From Hyphomicrobiales bacterium (GTDB lineage: Bacteria > Pseudomonadota > Alphaproteobacteria > Rhizobiales > Xanthobacteraceae), in the NCBI GenBank assembly GCA_009377695.1, contig WHTP01000058.1, positions 1-36,246 on the forward strand: a stretch of DNA of 36,246 nt, in the 5' to 3' direction. The notes under the pieces are model-generated. The model was not told the DNA's origin, did not search any database, and saw only the letters and a program-made list of their open reading frames with translations. The translations under genes and the position numbers were made by a program. Each line of letters begins with the position of its first letter. Positions within the stretch are counted from its first letter, which is position 1. Shown piece by piece: positions 1-7,625 of the stretch.

Positions 1-26
1 AGATCGATGTGTTTTGCTACCGCCCT

Positions 27-118
27 GGATAAGGCGTTCGAGAAAATCGATTGCATGATCGCGATCCTCAGCTGCCAAGCAAAGAATCGCCTTTATGAAT
101 CAACTCAACGCCTTATCC
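27..118. repeat. 12-bp inverted repeat of unknown role
   Basis: The 12-mer ggataaggcgtt at 27-38 recurs as its exact reverse complement at 107-118, enclosing 68 bases. No convincing gene covers 1-160; the open frames here show no recognisable protein. The repeat could be the edge of a mobile element or a regulatory structure cut by the window start. It may also be chance. Confidence 0.3.
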
Positions 119-160
119 AACCGCGTCGAGTACTATGGGCCAAATCTTTGGCGGCCAAGC

Positions 161-679
161 CTAGTGATGGTGGTGGGCACCTTGCCCACTCGCCGGCGCG
201 CCGACGCCCTGGACGGTGAATTCGATCGCCACGGTGCCGGCGTTCTCGAACACCAGCGTCCCCTTCACGGTCTGCCCCTGTTTGAGCGCCTGTTTGAGGC
301 CCATGAACATGACGTGCATGCCGCCGGGCTTGAGCTCGACGGTCTCGCCGGGCTTGATCTCGAGACCGGTGACCTGTCGCATCTTGGCGACGCCGCCCTC
401 GGTGACGGCCGTATGCACCTCGATGCGCGATGCCGGCGCGAGGGAGCCGCCGATCAAGCGATCCGCTTCGCTGCCCTTGTTGGTAATGGTCAGATAGCCG
501 GCCCCCACGGTCGAGCCCTTCGGCGTCGCGCGCGCCCAGGGATTGCCGATTTGAAGACCACCCGCGGAATAGGTTTCGGCCGTCGCGATGCCGCCGACCA
601 GAAGAATTGCCGCCGCCCCGACCAGCCCCGCGCGCAGGATGTGTTTCGCTGCCATGAGTTTGGCTGTTATGAGTTTCAT
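161..679 (-). CDS. Periplasmic copper chaperone PCu(A)C
   Basis: Predicted PCu(A)C (DUF461) family protein, 172 aa. The family binds Cu(I) in the periplasm and passes it to cytochrome oxidase (CuA/CuB) assembly. The metal motif H-X10-M-X21-H-X-M is complete: His89, Met100, His122 and Met124. A hydrophobic signal segment occupies about residues 14-33 and ends in an Ala-rich cleavage region. The C-terminus carries four consecutive His residues, a common extra copper-binding tail in this family. The start at 679 gives a short extra N-terminus; Met9 (655) is an equally good start. It is transcribed away from the window start, with DedA just upstream on the same strand (gap about 46 bp). No Sco or oxidase gene is visible nearby, so the oxidase link is family knowledge only. 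Confidence 0.9.
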   Translation of the reverse strand: MKLITAKLMAAKHILRAGLVGAAAILLVGGIATAETYSAGGLQIGNPWARATPKGSTVGAGYLTITNKGSEADRLIGGSLAPASRIEVHTAVTEGGVAKMRQVTGLEIKPGETVELKPGGMHVMFMGLKQALKQGQTVKGTLVFENAGTVAIEFTVQGVGAPASGQGAHHHH

Positions 680-725
680 GGCCGCCTATTTAGGGAGATA
701 GAGTGCGAGCGTCCAGCCTCGCCGG

Positions 726-1448
726 CTACTGCAGCCGGGCCCGACGCGCCGTGCGGGGTACCGCGTATGCCCGCAAGAATTGAGGAGCCGGCGGCGCGCT
801 GTGCGTCCTTGAATGCGCGGCAATGGCCGGCCGGCGTTGCCGGCGCGGCCCAATCGGCTGCGCGGGCGCCCCTGACCGTTCGCGGAACGTGAACACGCGA
901 TAGCGCATGAACGCCAGCGCAACGATCAATCCGAGGAGGAACGGCCACGTCCACAAGCCGACCCGGTCATCAAGCGCGTCACCGAACACGACTACGAGAT
1001 AGAGCATGAGCGGAAGATAGAGCGCCGACGAAATCAGGCTGGCCAGCATCACGCGGGTCCAGCGCACGCGCGTCCAACCACAGGCGATCATGATGACGAA
1101 CACCGCGCCGGGCACGACGCGGCCGAGCGCCGCGAGGCCAAACAGGTTGCGCTGGAGCGTCCCGCCAAAATTGACGACTTTGTCGTTGACCGCGAAACGG
1201 CTCAGCCACGGGACGCGGCGAGCGCCCGCGCCGATGCCGTACAGGGCGAGGTCGCTCGCCACCATCCCGAAATAGATCGTCGCGACCACGACGCCGATCG
1301 GCATCAAGCGGCTCACGACTAGGTACCCGCCGAGGAGAATCGCAAGATCCTCGTGCGCCGCAGGCAGCACCAGCAACGACAGGACCTTTGCCAACCACGA
1401 ATAATCGATGTCGGCGACGTAGAACAACTCGAGCAAACGGTGGCTCAC
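726..1448 (-). CDS. DedA/VTT-family inner-membrane protein
   Basis: 240-aa predicted polytopic membrane protein of the DedA (SNARE-associated/VTT) family, associated with lipid scrambling or flippase activity and membrane homeostasis. Visible family features are the N-terminal acidic motif PAAHEDLAILLGGYL, a second conserved Gly-rich segment IYFGMVASDLALYGIG, and the GRVVPG motif in the second half, followed by two long hydrophobic helices. The last 45 residues, after FTFRER, are Arg/Pro/Ala-rich, basic and low-complexity, unlike the usual DedA ends; the functional protein may effectively stop before them or a late frame change may exist. It lies 46 bp upstream of the copper chaperone gene on the same strand, but no functional link is evident. 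Confidence 0.8.
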   Translation of the reverse strand: MSHRLLELFYVADIDYSWLAKVLSLLVLPAAHEDLAILLGGYLVVSRLMPIGVVVATIYFGMVASDLALYGIGAGARRVPWLSRFAVNDKVVNFGGTLQRNLFGLAALGRVVPGAVFVIMIACGWTRVRWTRVMLASLISSALYLPLMLYLVVVFGDALDDRVGLWTWPFLLGLIVALAFMRYRVFTFRERSGAPAQPIGPRRQRRPAIAAHSRTHSAPPAPQFLRAYAVPRTARRARLQ

Positions 1449-1835
1449 GCGCCCACCTCAGGTTCGACGTTTCCCCAGCACCAGCGGCGACGCACCAGAA
1501 CTTTGTTGCGACCTTTCGGCCGGCTTATTGCGGCCCGAAGGCAGCCTTGACCGTTCAGCAGGAAAATCTGGGAAACCGAACGGCGAGCTAGTTCCCCAGC
1601 AAATGGCCCATAACCGATTTTGACCTATTCCGACCCCGACGACAAGAATGTTGTACGTAAATCTGAGTGGTTTTGGTTAGCTCCGGTTTGCCTATGTCCA
1701 CTGCCAACGGGCTCAAAATTCAACGAAATAACGTTGTAAATTCGCGATTAGGGGCCAATCGTGGTAAGATTGGCGCGAAACAAGAACGATAAGGCCGGGC
1801 GCCTCCGCCCGGGGCGGGCAATGCCAGATCAGTCA
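1449..1835. other. Intergenic region without assigned genes
   Basis: About 387 bases between the divergent dedA gene (minus) and the small membrane-protein gene (plus). It is more AT-rich than its surroundings from about 1600 to 1760, fitting a promoter region for one or both genes. I could not identify a specific promoter, operator or RNA. Confidence 0.4.
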
Positions 1836-2150
1836 ATGAAAGAGAGCGGGCGCGTTATTCGCTTTCGACCCCGGGGCGCACCGCCCAGTGGCTGGCGCTG
1901 GCCGGTGCAAAGGTCACGGCCGGGCGAGGCGCCCGTAGCTGACCTCAAGAAATACGAACGCGCAGAGGGCGAGGACGACTATCGTCATCGCATGACGATG
2001 AACGCCCTCGCCCTGTTGACCACAACCATTCTGGTGGTCGTCGGCGTCTGGCTTGCCATCAGCATCGCGGACATGCGCAAGGGACAAGATTGCTATCTGC
2101 AAGGCGGACGCAACTGCAATCAACTTGTGATACCGCAGCCGAAACGCTGA
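1836..2150 (+). CDS. Small single-pass membrane protein, function unknown
   Basis: 104-aa protein if started at Met 1836; in-frame starts at 1821 (ATG) and 1761 (GTG) would add 5 or 25 residues. A basic N-terminus (MKESGRVIRFRPR) and a Pro/Arg-rich stretch are followed by an acidic patch (RAEGEDDYRHRM), one clear transmembrane helix (about ALALLTTTILVVVGVWLAI) and a short tail with two Cys (QDCYLQGGRNCNQ). This layout resembles hypothetical proteins I recall from Bradyrhizobium-like genomes. No function is known to me. The start choice rests on that resemblance rather than on a strong ribosome-binding site. Confidence 0.65.
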   Translation: MKESGRVIRFRPRGAPPSGWRWPVQRSRPGEAPVADLKKYERAEGEDDYRHRMTMNALALLTTTILVVVGVWLAISIADMRKGQDCYLQGGRNCNQLVIPQPKR

Positions 2151-2177
2151 TCCGACTGCGGCCACTTCTCCGTGATG

Positions 2178-2534
2178 TCAGAGACGATCGAGCGTGACTG
2201 GCGCGAGACCCCAACCCATGCCAATGGCACTGGCGCCGGCCGTTGTGAGATCGATAACCCGCCCCCGGATGAACGGTCCGCGATCGGTAATCGTCACGAT
2301 CACTGAACGACCGTTGCGCTTGTTGGTGACACGAACCTTCGTGCCGAACGGCAGCGAACGATGAGCTGCGGTCAACGCACCATCGTTGAGCCGCCGACCG
2401 CTCGCTGTCTTGCTTCCTGTTTTGGTGGAATAAACCGACGCTATTCCCGATTGCGTCTGTGCTTCAGAGTAAGACGTAGTCCCCACAAAAAGCGCCGTCG
2501 CGAATGTGACGGCAAGCATGAAGTTGTACTTCAC
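2178..2534 (-). CDS. Minimal RlpA-like double-psi beta-barrel protein
   Basis: 118-aa secreted protein starting at GTG 2534, with a signal peptide (hydrophobic residues 5-18, cleavage near SEAQ). The rest is a bare RlpA-like double-psi beta-barrel: GIASVYS, TASGRRLNDGALTAAHRSLP, then FGTKVRVTN, TDRGPF and GRVIDLTTAGA. The family includes septal lytic transglycosylases acting on denuded glycan strands. In TDRGPF the Asp is the residue expected at the catalytic position. No SPOR domain is present, so it is a minimal form whose septal targeting is doubtful. Read divergently from phnD across about 306 bp. Confidence 0.85.
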   Translation of the reverse strand: MKYNFMLAVTFATALFVGTTSYSEAQTQSGIASVYSTKTGSKTASGRRLNDGALTAAHRSLPFGTKVRVTNKRNGRSVIVTITDRGPFIRGRVIDLTTAGASAIGMGWGLAPVTLDRL

Positions 2535-2840
2535 TATGCGGCTCCATGTTTTTCATGACTCAGATTTTTCTGATGTGGCCGAACGGCCGAGCGCGCCATT
2601 GCTGGTGCAATGGGACCTCAGTGCGGCGGCTTTGCCGTAATTTTGAGTTAATCTCGGGACTTGGCATTCACGGATGTTAACTGCGGTTCTGTGTTACCAA
2701 TTTTGTCCCAAAGGGTGAACAGAGCTGGTGCAAAATGAGACAAGGCGCCGCGCGCGGGTTGCCCGCTACCGCACCAGCGCGTATCGTTGACACCAATAAT
2801 CCCGTGGGGACGCGCGAAAGCGCCGAGGGAGGAGCAGCAC
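2535..2840. promoter_or_regulatory. Divergent intergenic region rlpA-like / phnD
   Basis: About 306 bases between two divergently transcribed genes, so promoters for both should lie here. The segment 2635-2720 is AT-richer. A good Shine-Dalgarno (gagggaggag, ending about 2835) precedes the phnD ATG at 2841 and decides that start over the longer frame beginning at 2787. No Pho-box-like operator could be confirmed by eye. Confidence 0.45.
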
Positions 2841-3872
2841 ATGAGATCCGCGATTCGCTGGCTATGCGCGAGCATCGCCGCATCGGTAGGATTTGCGGCG
2901 CCGGCATCGCTGGCGAATGCGCAGGACTGCAAGAACCGCGGTCAGCTCGACACGCTCTATTGCGATAACAATAATGATCTCGTGGCCGACGTCCCGACCG
3001 ATCCCCGCAAGTGGAAGGATCATGCGACGCTGGTCTTCGCATACACGCCGGTTGAAGATCCGGCGGTCTATCTCAATGTGTTCCGCCCCTTCACCGAGCA
3101 TTTGGCGAAATGCATCGGCAAACGCGTGGTCTACTATCCGGTGCAGTCAAATTCGGCGCAGATCGAAGCGATGCGCTCCGGCCGCTTGCACATCGCTGGC
3201 TTTTCAACCGGCCCGACCGGATTTGCGGTCAATCTCGCGGGCGCCGTCCCATTCGCGATCAAGGGCACCGAGAAGGAACTGCAAGGCTACAGTCTGATCG
3301 CGCTGGTGCGCGCATCGAGCCCGTTCAAGAAACTCCCAGACCTCAAAGGCAAGCGCGTCGCGCATACATCGCCGTCGTCGAACTCGGGCAACCTGGCACC
3401 GCGCGTGCTGTTCCCGCCGGAGGGATTGACGCCGGATGTCGATTATCGCCCGCTGATGTCGGGCGGGCACGACAAGTCGGCGCTCGGCGTGGCGTCGGGC
3501 GACTATGACATGGCTCCGGTCGCGTCCGACGTCTACACCCGAATGGCCGCGCGCGGCACGATCAAGGACTCGGACATTCGCATCATCTACCGAAGCCCGC
3601 TGTTCCCGACGTCGTCATTCACCCATGCGCACGACCTCAAGCCCGAGCTCGCCGCCAAAATCAAAGACTGCTTTTTCGAATTCCGTTTCACGCCGGAGAT
3701 GGTCAAGGAGTTCGGCGGCAATGACCGTTTCTTCCCCATCAACTACCAGGAACACTGGAAGGTGGTGCGGGATATCGCGGAAAAAACCGGCACACCCTTC
3801 AACAAGACCGCGTACGAAGCCGAAACCAAGCGCGAGGCCGAAGCGAAAGCCAAACAGGCGCCCAAGAAATAG
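2841..3872 (+). CDS. phnD: Phosphonate/phosphite ABC transporter substrate-binding protein
   Basis: 343-aa periplasmic binding protein of the PhnD family; it captures phosphonate, phosphite or phosphate esters for the PhnCE importer. An N-terminal signal peptide (about residues 1-27, ending SLANA) precedes the type-2 binding fold. The family-typical segment YYPVQSNSAQIEAMRSGRLH is followed by GFSTGPTGFAVN and later KGKRVAHTSPSSNSGNL, whose Ser/Thr-rich loop is where PhnD-type proteins hold the oxyanion. The tail is Lys/Glu/Ala-rich and probably disordered. The start is fixed by a strong ribosome-binding site. phnC follows after 18 bp. No C-P lyase or phosphonatase gene is in the window, so the actual substrate cannot be assigned. 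Confidence 0.9.
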   Translation: MRSAIRWLCASIAASVGFAAPASLANAQDCKNRGQLDTLYCDNNNDLVADVPTDPRKWKDHATLVFAYTPVEDPAVYLNVFRPFTEHLAKCIGKRVVYYPVQSNSAQIEAMRSGRLHIAGFSTGPTGFAVNLAGAVPFAIKGTEKELQGYSLIALVRASSPFKKLPDLKGKRVAHTSPSSNSGNLAPRVLFPPEGLTPDVDYRPLMSGGHDKSALGVASGDYDMAPVASDVYTRMAARGTIKDSDIRIIYRSPLFPTSSFTHAHDLKPELAAKIKDCFFEFRFTPEMVKEFGGNDRFFPINYQEHWKVVRDIAEKTGTPFNKTAYEAETKREAEAKAKQAPKK

Positions 3873-3890
3873 CGTTATTAGCGCGTAGCC

Positions 3891-4694
3891 ATGAGCGTAA
3901 TGGCAACGGCCACGCAGGCGCCCGACGCCCGCAAGCGGGAGCGGTCGCTCATCATCAACAAGCTCTGCAAGGAGTATCGCGCCGGACAGCCGGTTCTGCG
4001 CGACGTCTCGCTTGAGATCGAGAGCCGCGGGCTGATTGCGATCATCGGCCCGTCGGGGACCGGAAAATCGACATTGATCCGCTGCATCAACCGGCTGGTC
4101 GAGCCGACTTCAGGCGAGATCCTGTTTCGCGGCCGCGACATGGTCGCGCTCAGCGGTCCCGAGCTACGCACGATACGGCGTCACATCGGAATGATCTTCC
4201 AAGAATACAATCTGGTTGAACGCCTGTCCGTGATCGAGAACGTGCTGTGCGGCCGGCTCGGCTATGTGCCGGTGTGGCGGGCATGGTTGCGCAAGTTTCG
4301 CGCTGCCGACATCGAACACGCGTTCCAGCTTCTCGATGCGGTCGGCCTCGGCGATTTCGCCAATCAGCGCGCCGACCAGTTGTCGGGCGGCCAGCGCCAG
4401 CGCGTCGGCATCGCGCGCGCGCTGATGCAGGAGCCCGACCTCGTGCTGGCCGACGAGCCGACCTCCTCGCTCGATCCCAAGACCTCGGTCGAGATCATGG
4501 AGTTGATCGCGAGCCGTGCGGCCGAGCGCAAGATTCCGACGATCGTCAACATGCACAATGTCGACCTCGCCCGCCGCTTCGCCGACCGCATCATCGGAAT
4601 GTCGAAGGGGGCGATCGTTTTCGATGGACCGCCGCTGGCGCTGAAGGATTCTCACCTGCTCGAGATCTACGGCGGCGAAGGGTGGCTCGAATGA
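3891..4694 (+). CDS. phnC: Phosphonate ABC transporter ATPase
   Basis: 267-aa cytoplasmic ATPase of the PhnC family that powers the importer. Walker A is GPSGTGKST, the Q-loop is [24 protein letters not shown] (typical PhnC wording, broken here only by the stretch length), the ABC signature is [15 protein letters not shown], and Walker B is [13 protein letters not shown], followed by the H-loop region ([11 protein letters not shown]). All catalytic features are intact. A second ATG at 3900 would remove three residues. The gene lies in an operon phnD-phnC-phnE1-phnE2. The 130 bp to phnE1 are occupied by repeat element A, which interrupts the otherwise tight operon spacing. Confidence 0.93.
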   Translation: MSVMATATQAPDARKRERSLIINKLCKEYRAGQPVLRDVSLEIESRGLIAIIGPSGTGKSTLIRCINRLVEPTSGEILFRGRDMVALSGPELRTIRRHIGMIFQEYNLVERLSVIENVLCGRLGYVPVWRAWLRKFRAADIEHAFQLLDAVGLGDFANQRADQLSGGQRQRVGIARALMQEPDLVLADEPTSSLDPKTSVEIMELIASRAAERKIPTIVNMHNVDLARRFADRIIGMSKGAIVFDGPPLALKDSHLLEIYGGEGWLE

Positions 4695-4708
4695 GCGACG
4701 CTGCACTG

Positions 4709-4870
4709 CTAGTGCGGCGGTTCAGAAGTCCGCATCATTGCAGCGAATCCAACATGCGGACTTCTGAACCAAGCCGCCCTAGATCCAATAAGTTGCTAAT
4801 GTCCTTCGACTCCGAAGTTCGCAAATGAGCGCGCCGCACGATGATACGAACTTAGGAATCGCGGCACTCG
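4709..4870. repeat. Bulged-palindrome element, copy A (phnC-phnE1)
   Basis: Hairpin 1 spans 4709-4782 (outer stem CTAGTGCGGC paired with GCCGCCCTAG with one mismatch, extra TT/AA on the right arm, inner stem GGTTCAGAAGTCCGCAT fully paired). The 13-nt linker is 4783-4795. Hairpin 2 spans 4796-4870 but is decayed (CTAATG and CACTCG ends, several mismatches). Its right half lies inside the phnE1 coding sequence, and the phnE1 ATG (4825) sits in its loop. Confidence 0.85.
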
Positions 4871-5652
4871 CTGCGCCGCAGCGTGTCGCGTTCCCGCCGA
4901 ACTGGCCGGCGCGCATTGGCTTACTCGTGCTGGCGCTCTACGTCGCCTATGCCAGCACCATTCTCGACATCACCTGGGCGCGCTTCATCATCGGGCTCGA
5001 TCACGGCGCGAAATTCCTGTCGCGGATGTTTCCGCCCGATTTCTCGGCCGACAAGCTTTCGCTGCTTTACGTGGGCATGACCGAAAGCCTGCAGATCGCG
5101 ATCATCGCCACCGTGGTGGGCGTCCTGCTCTCGCTGCCGCTCGGGCTCGCGGCGGCACGTAATCTCGCGCCGCCGCCGCTGGCCTGGTCGGCGCGTGCGC
5201 TGATCGCGCTGTTCCGCAGCTTGCATCCGGTCATCGTGGCGATCCTGTTCGTCAAATCAGTCGGTTTTGGCGCGCTCGCCGGCATTCTCGCCCTCATCGT
5301 CGCATCGCTCGGGTTTCTATCGAAGCTCGTCGCGGAATCGGTCGAGGAAATGTCGATGAAGCCATTAGAAGCGGTGCGCGCCGCCGGCGCGCCGTTCCTT
5401 TCGGTAGTGACCATGGGCGTGCTGCCGCAGGTGATCCCGCGGTTCATCGGCTTCGCCGCCTACCAGCTCGACTCCAACCTGCGCAATTCGGCGCTGGTCG
5501 GCATCGTCGGCGGCGGCGGCATCGGCGCCACGCTGCTGACCGCATTCCAACGCTTCGACTACGATTTCGTGCTTACCATCGTCTTGGCGATCATCGCCAT
5601 CGTGATGGTTGGCGAGATCGTGTCGGGGTGGATGCGCAGGATGTTCCAATGA
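4825..5652 (+). CDS. phnE: Phosphonate ABC transporter permease 1
   Basis: 275-aa inner-membrane permease of the PhnE family with a binding-protein-dependent transport domain: TM near residues 30-50, then a block of TMs from about 88 on. The permease-ATPase coupling loop is seen around ESVEEMSMKPLEAVRAAGAP, and the conserved GIVGGGGIGATL follows. The only workable start is ATG 4825; the next in-frame start codon (GTG) falls within the first membrane helix. Residues 1-15 are encoded by the right half of repeat element A, so the N-terminus is derived from the repeat. No Shine-Dalgarno is visible because the upstream bases are the left arm of the hairpin; translation could be affected by that structure. 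It ends in an ATGA overlap with the second permease. Confidence 0.9.
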   Translation: MSAPHDDTNLGIAALAAPQRVAFPPNWPARIGLLVLALYVAYASTILDITWARFIIGLDHGAKFLSRMFPPDFSADKLSLLYVGMTESLQIAIIATVVGVLLSLPLGLAAARNLAPPPLAWSARALIALFRSLHPVIVAILFVKSVGFGALAGILALIVASLGFLSKLVAESVEEMSMKPLEAVRAAGAPFLSVVTMGVLPQVIPRFIGFAAYQLDSNLRNSALVGIVGGGGIGATLLTAFQRFDYDFVLTIVLAIIAIVMVGEIVSGWMRRMFQ

Positions 5653-6461
5653 CCGCCGAGATCTCCGCCGGGCGGCCGCGGCAATGGCAACGCTTCTCGC
5701 TACCGGAGCGCATCATGCGCTCCGCATTCTACCTGCTCGTCGTCATCGCGGTGATCTGGTCGCTGCGCACCATCGAGATCATTCCGGAGTTCCTGTACGA
5801 CGCGCCGCAGCAGACCGTCGACCTGTTCGTACGCATGTGGCCGATCGACTGGAGCTGGTATCCGAAGGTCGTGCACCCGGCTCTGATGGAGACCCTGCAC
5901 ACGGCGACACTCGGCACCATTCTCGCAGTCGCCGTCGCGAGCGTGGTTTCGCTCATGGTCGCGCGCAACATCACGCGCTCGATCATCGTCAACACCATCG
6001 GCCGCTTCATCCTGGTCGCGACCCGTTCCGTGCACGCCATGGTGTGGGCGCTGTTCTTCGTCGCGCTGTTCGGTCCCGGTGCGCTCGCCGGCATGCTTGC
6101 GATTGCCGTGCACTCGATCGGCTTCATTGGCAAGTTCCTGGCCGAGGCGATCGAAGATGCGAAGCCTGGCCCGATCGAGGCGCTGGTCGCGACCGGCGCC
6201 TCCCCGCTCGCCGTCCTGATCAAGGGCTACTGGCCACAAGTGAAACCCGCTTTCCTCGCGATCGCAACCTTCCGATGGGACATCAACGTCCGCGAGTCGG
6301 CCGTGCTCGGACTGGTCGGCGGTGGCGGCCTCGGCATGGCGCTCGATACCGCGCTCAACAATCTTTACTGGGACCAGGTCGGGCTGGTGCTGGTCGTCAT
6401 CTTCGCCGTCGTGATTGTTGCCGAGATCGCGACCGCCTGGATCAGGAGCAGCATCCTCTAA
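5649..6461 (+). CDS. phnE: Phosphonate ABC transporter permease 2
   Basis: 270-aa second PhnE-type permease, starting at ATG 5649 within the ATGA overlap with the first permease, which implies translational coupling and a heterodimeric channel. Start 5628 is possible but would overlap more. It has an N-terminal TM (about residues 20-40), the coupling loop AIEDAKPGPIEALVATGASP, and the conserved LGLVGGGGLGMALDTAL segment, paralleling the first permease closely. Two permeases per transporter is a common phnDCE1E2 layout. A 233-bp gap separates it from acpXL; this holds no gene that I can support and probably contains the promoter of the lipid A cluster. Confidence 0.9.
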   Translation: MTAEISAGRPRQWQRFSLPERIMRSAFYLLVVIAVIWSLRTIEIIPEFLYDAPQQTVDLFVRMWPIDWSWYPKVVHPALMETLHTATLGTILAVAVASVVSLMVARNITRSIIVNTIGRFILVATRSVHAMVWALFFVALFGPGALAGMLAIAVHSIGFIGKFLAEAIEDAKPGPIEALVATGASPLAVLIKGYWPQVKPAFLAIATFRWDINVRESAVLGLVGGGGLGMALDTALNNLYWDQVGLVLVVIFAVVIVAEIATAWIRSSIL

Positions 6462-6694
6462 GGGAACGGGAATTCGTTCTCAGTATCCCACCTTCGTCGT
6501 CCCAGATCATCGTCCAGATGAAGGCCAAACATAGCGGCGCCGCAGCCCCGTGCCATTGCAGCGGCGGCATTGAACTCACTGGCCCTGTTCGGTATACGGG
6601 GCGACCGCTTGGGAAAACGGGCGCGGGCGGCCCGTCCTGCACATGGATAACGATCTGGTGACGCGGAAACGCCTTAGGAATCATGGGCTTATAG

Positions 6695-6976
6695 ATGTCA
6701 GCAACGTTTGAAACGGTCGCCAATATTATTTCCGAAACGTGCGACATCCCGCGTGACAAGATCAAGCCGGAGAGTCACGCGATCAATGACCTCGGGATCG
6801 ACAGCCTCGACTTTCTCGACATCGCTTTCGCGATCGACAAGACGTTCGGGATCAAGATGCCGCTCGAACAATGGACCCAGGAGGTCAACGAGGGCCGCGC
6901 AACCACCGATCAATATTTTGTGCTGAAAAATCTGAGTACCCGCATCGACGAGCTCGTCGCTGCCAAGAAGGCATGA
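6695..6976 (+). CDS. acpXL: Acyl carrier protein AcpXL for lipid A C28 fatty acid
   Basis: 93-aa specialised acyl carrier protein. It holds 27-hydroxyoctacosanoate (C28) through phosphopantetheine while the acyl chain is elongated and handed to LpxXL for attachment to lipid A. The attachment motif is [10 protein letters not shown], with the modified Ser in DSL. It is acidic and helical, and its length fits AcpXL (about 92-95 aa, longer than housekeeping AcpP). Immediately downstream come a dehydratase, two ketosynthases, an alcohol dehydrogenase and an acyltransferase in the order known for the rhizobial VLCFA cluster, which makes the assignment firm. Repeat element B separates it from fabZXL. 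Confidence 0.95.
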   Translation: MSATFETVANIISETCDIPRDKIKPESHAINDLGIDSLDFLDIAFAIDKTFGIKMPLEQWTQEVNEGRATTDQYFVLKNLSTRIDELVAAKKA

Positions 6977-6979
6977 GCC

Positions 6980-7119
6980 CTCGTGTGGCGGTTCAGGAGT
7001 CCGCAACATTGTCGCGGCGAGTCCACACTAGAATCAAGGAGTTCCCAGCGTCCTTCGATTCCGAAATTCGTATAAGAGGCCAGTGCGAAATGGTACGAAC
7101 TTCGGAATCGGGACACTAG
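6980..7119. repeat. Bulged-palindrome element, copy B (acpXL-fabZXL)
   Basis: Hairpin 1 (6980-7031, 52 bp) has lost most of its right arm but keeps the left arm TGTGGCGGTTCAGGAGTCCG, the loop core and the CACTAG end. The linker is 7032-7044 (13 nt). Hairpin 2 (7045-7119) is near-complete, with outer foot CCAGCG/CACTAG, a TT bulge on the linker-side arm, and inner stem GATTCCGAARTTCGTA. It is inserted inside an operon and ends 5 bp before the fabZXL start. Confidence 0.85.
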
Positions 7120-7124
7120 GCCTC

Positions 7125-7625
7125 ATGCAGATCGAGTATTTCAGGCTCATCGACCGGATCATCGCACTCGATCTTGCGGCACGGACAATCCAGGTCGAAG
7201 CCATCGTCCCGGCTGAATCCACGATCTTCGAAGGGCATTTCCCCGGCCATCCGCTGATGCCGGGCGTGCTATTGCAGGAGGCGATGAACCAGGCATCGGG
7301 CTGGCTCATCATCGGCATTACCAAGTTCACCTGCATGCCGTTTTTTGCAGCCGTCAAGGAAGCGAAGTTCCGCTCGTTCGTAACGCCGGGCATGGCGCTG
7401 ACGGTCAACGCAACGCTCGAGCACGAAGGCTCGGGCTATGCCGTCACCCGCGCGGAGATCCGCGCCCGCGCCCAGGATCGCAACCAGGACAATCAAGACA
7501 AGCTGATCTGCAACGCCGAGATCACGTTCCGTCTGGTTCCGTTCCCGAGTCCGCATTTTCGCGAGAACATGGAAAAATTCGCAGCCACCATCTCGTTCCC
7601 GATGGAGTTGGCAGCCAATGGCTGA
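7125..7625 (+). CDS. fabZXL: 3-hydroxyacyl-ACP dehydratase of the VLCFA cluster
   Basis: 166-aa FabZ-type hot-dog dehydratase that removes water from 3-hydroxyacyl-AcpXL in each elongation round. The catalytic signature HFPGHPLMPGVLLQEAMNQ contains the active-site His (in GHFPGHP) and the acidic residue (QEA). It is slightly longer than housekeeping FabZ, with a C-terminal extension ending MELAANG. ATG 7125 is preferred; a GTG at 7083 in the same frame would add 14 residues encoded wholly by repeat element B. It overlaps the start of fabF2XL by 8 bp, so translation is probably coupled. Confidence 0.92.
   Translation: MQIEYFRLIDRIIALDLAARTIQVEAIVPAESTIFEGHFPGHPLMPGVLLQEAMNQASGWLIIGITKFTCMPFFAAVKEAKFRSFVTPGMALTVNATLEHEGSGYAVTRAEIRARAQDRNQDNQDKLICNAEITFRLVPFPSPHFRENMEKFAATISFPMELAANG

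Noticed and set aside
7-219. 70-aa frame at the window start
   Set aside because: No recognisable protein; overlaps the copper chaperone 3' end on the other strand.
5609-6661. 350-aa Arg/His-rich frame
   Set aside because: Shifted frame over phnE2; composition is typical of an out-of-frame reading.
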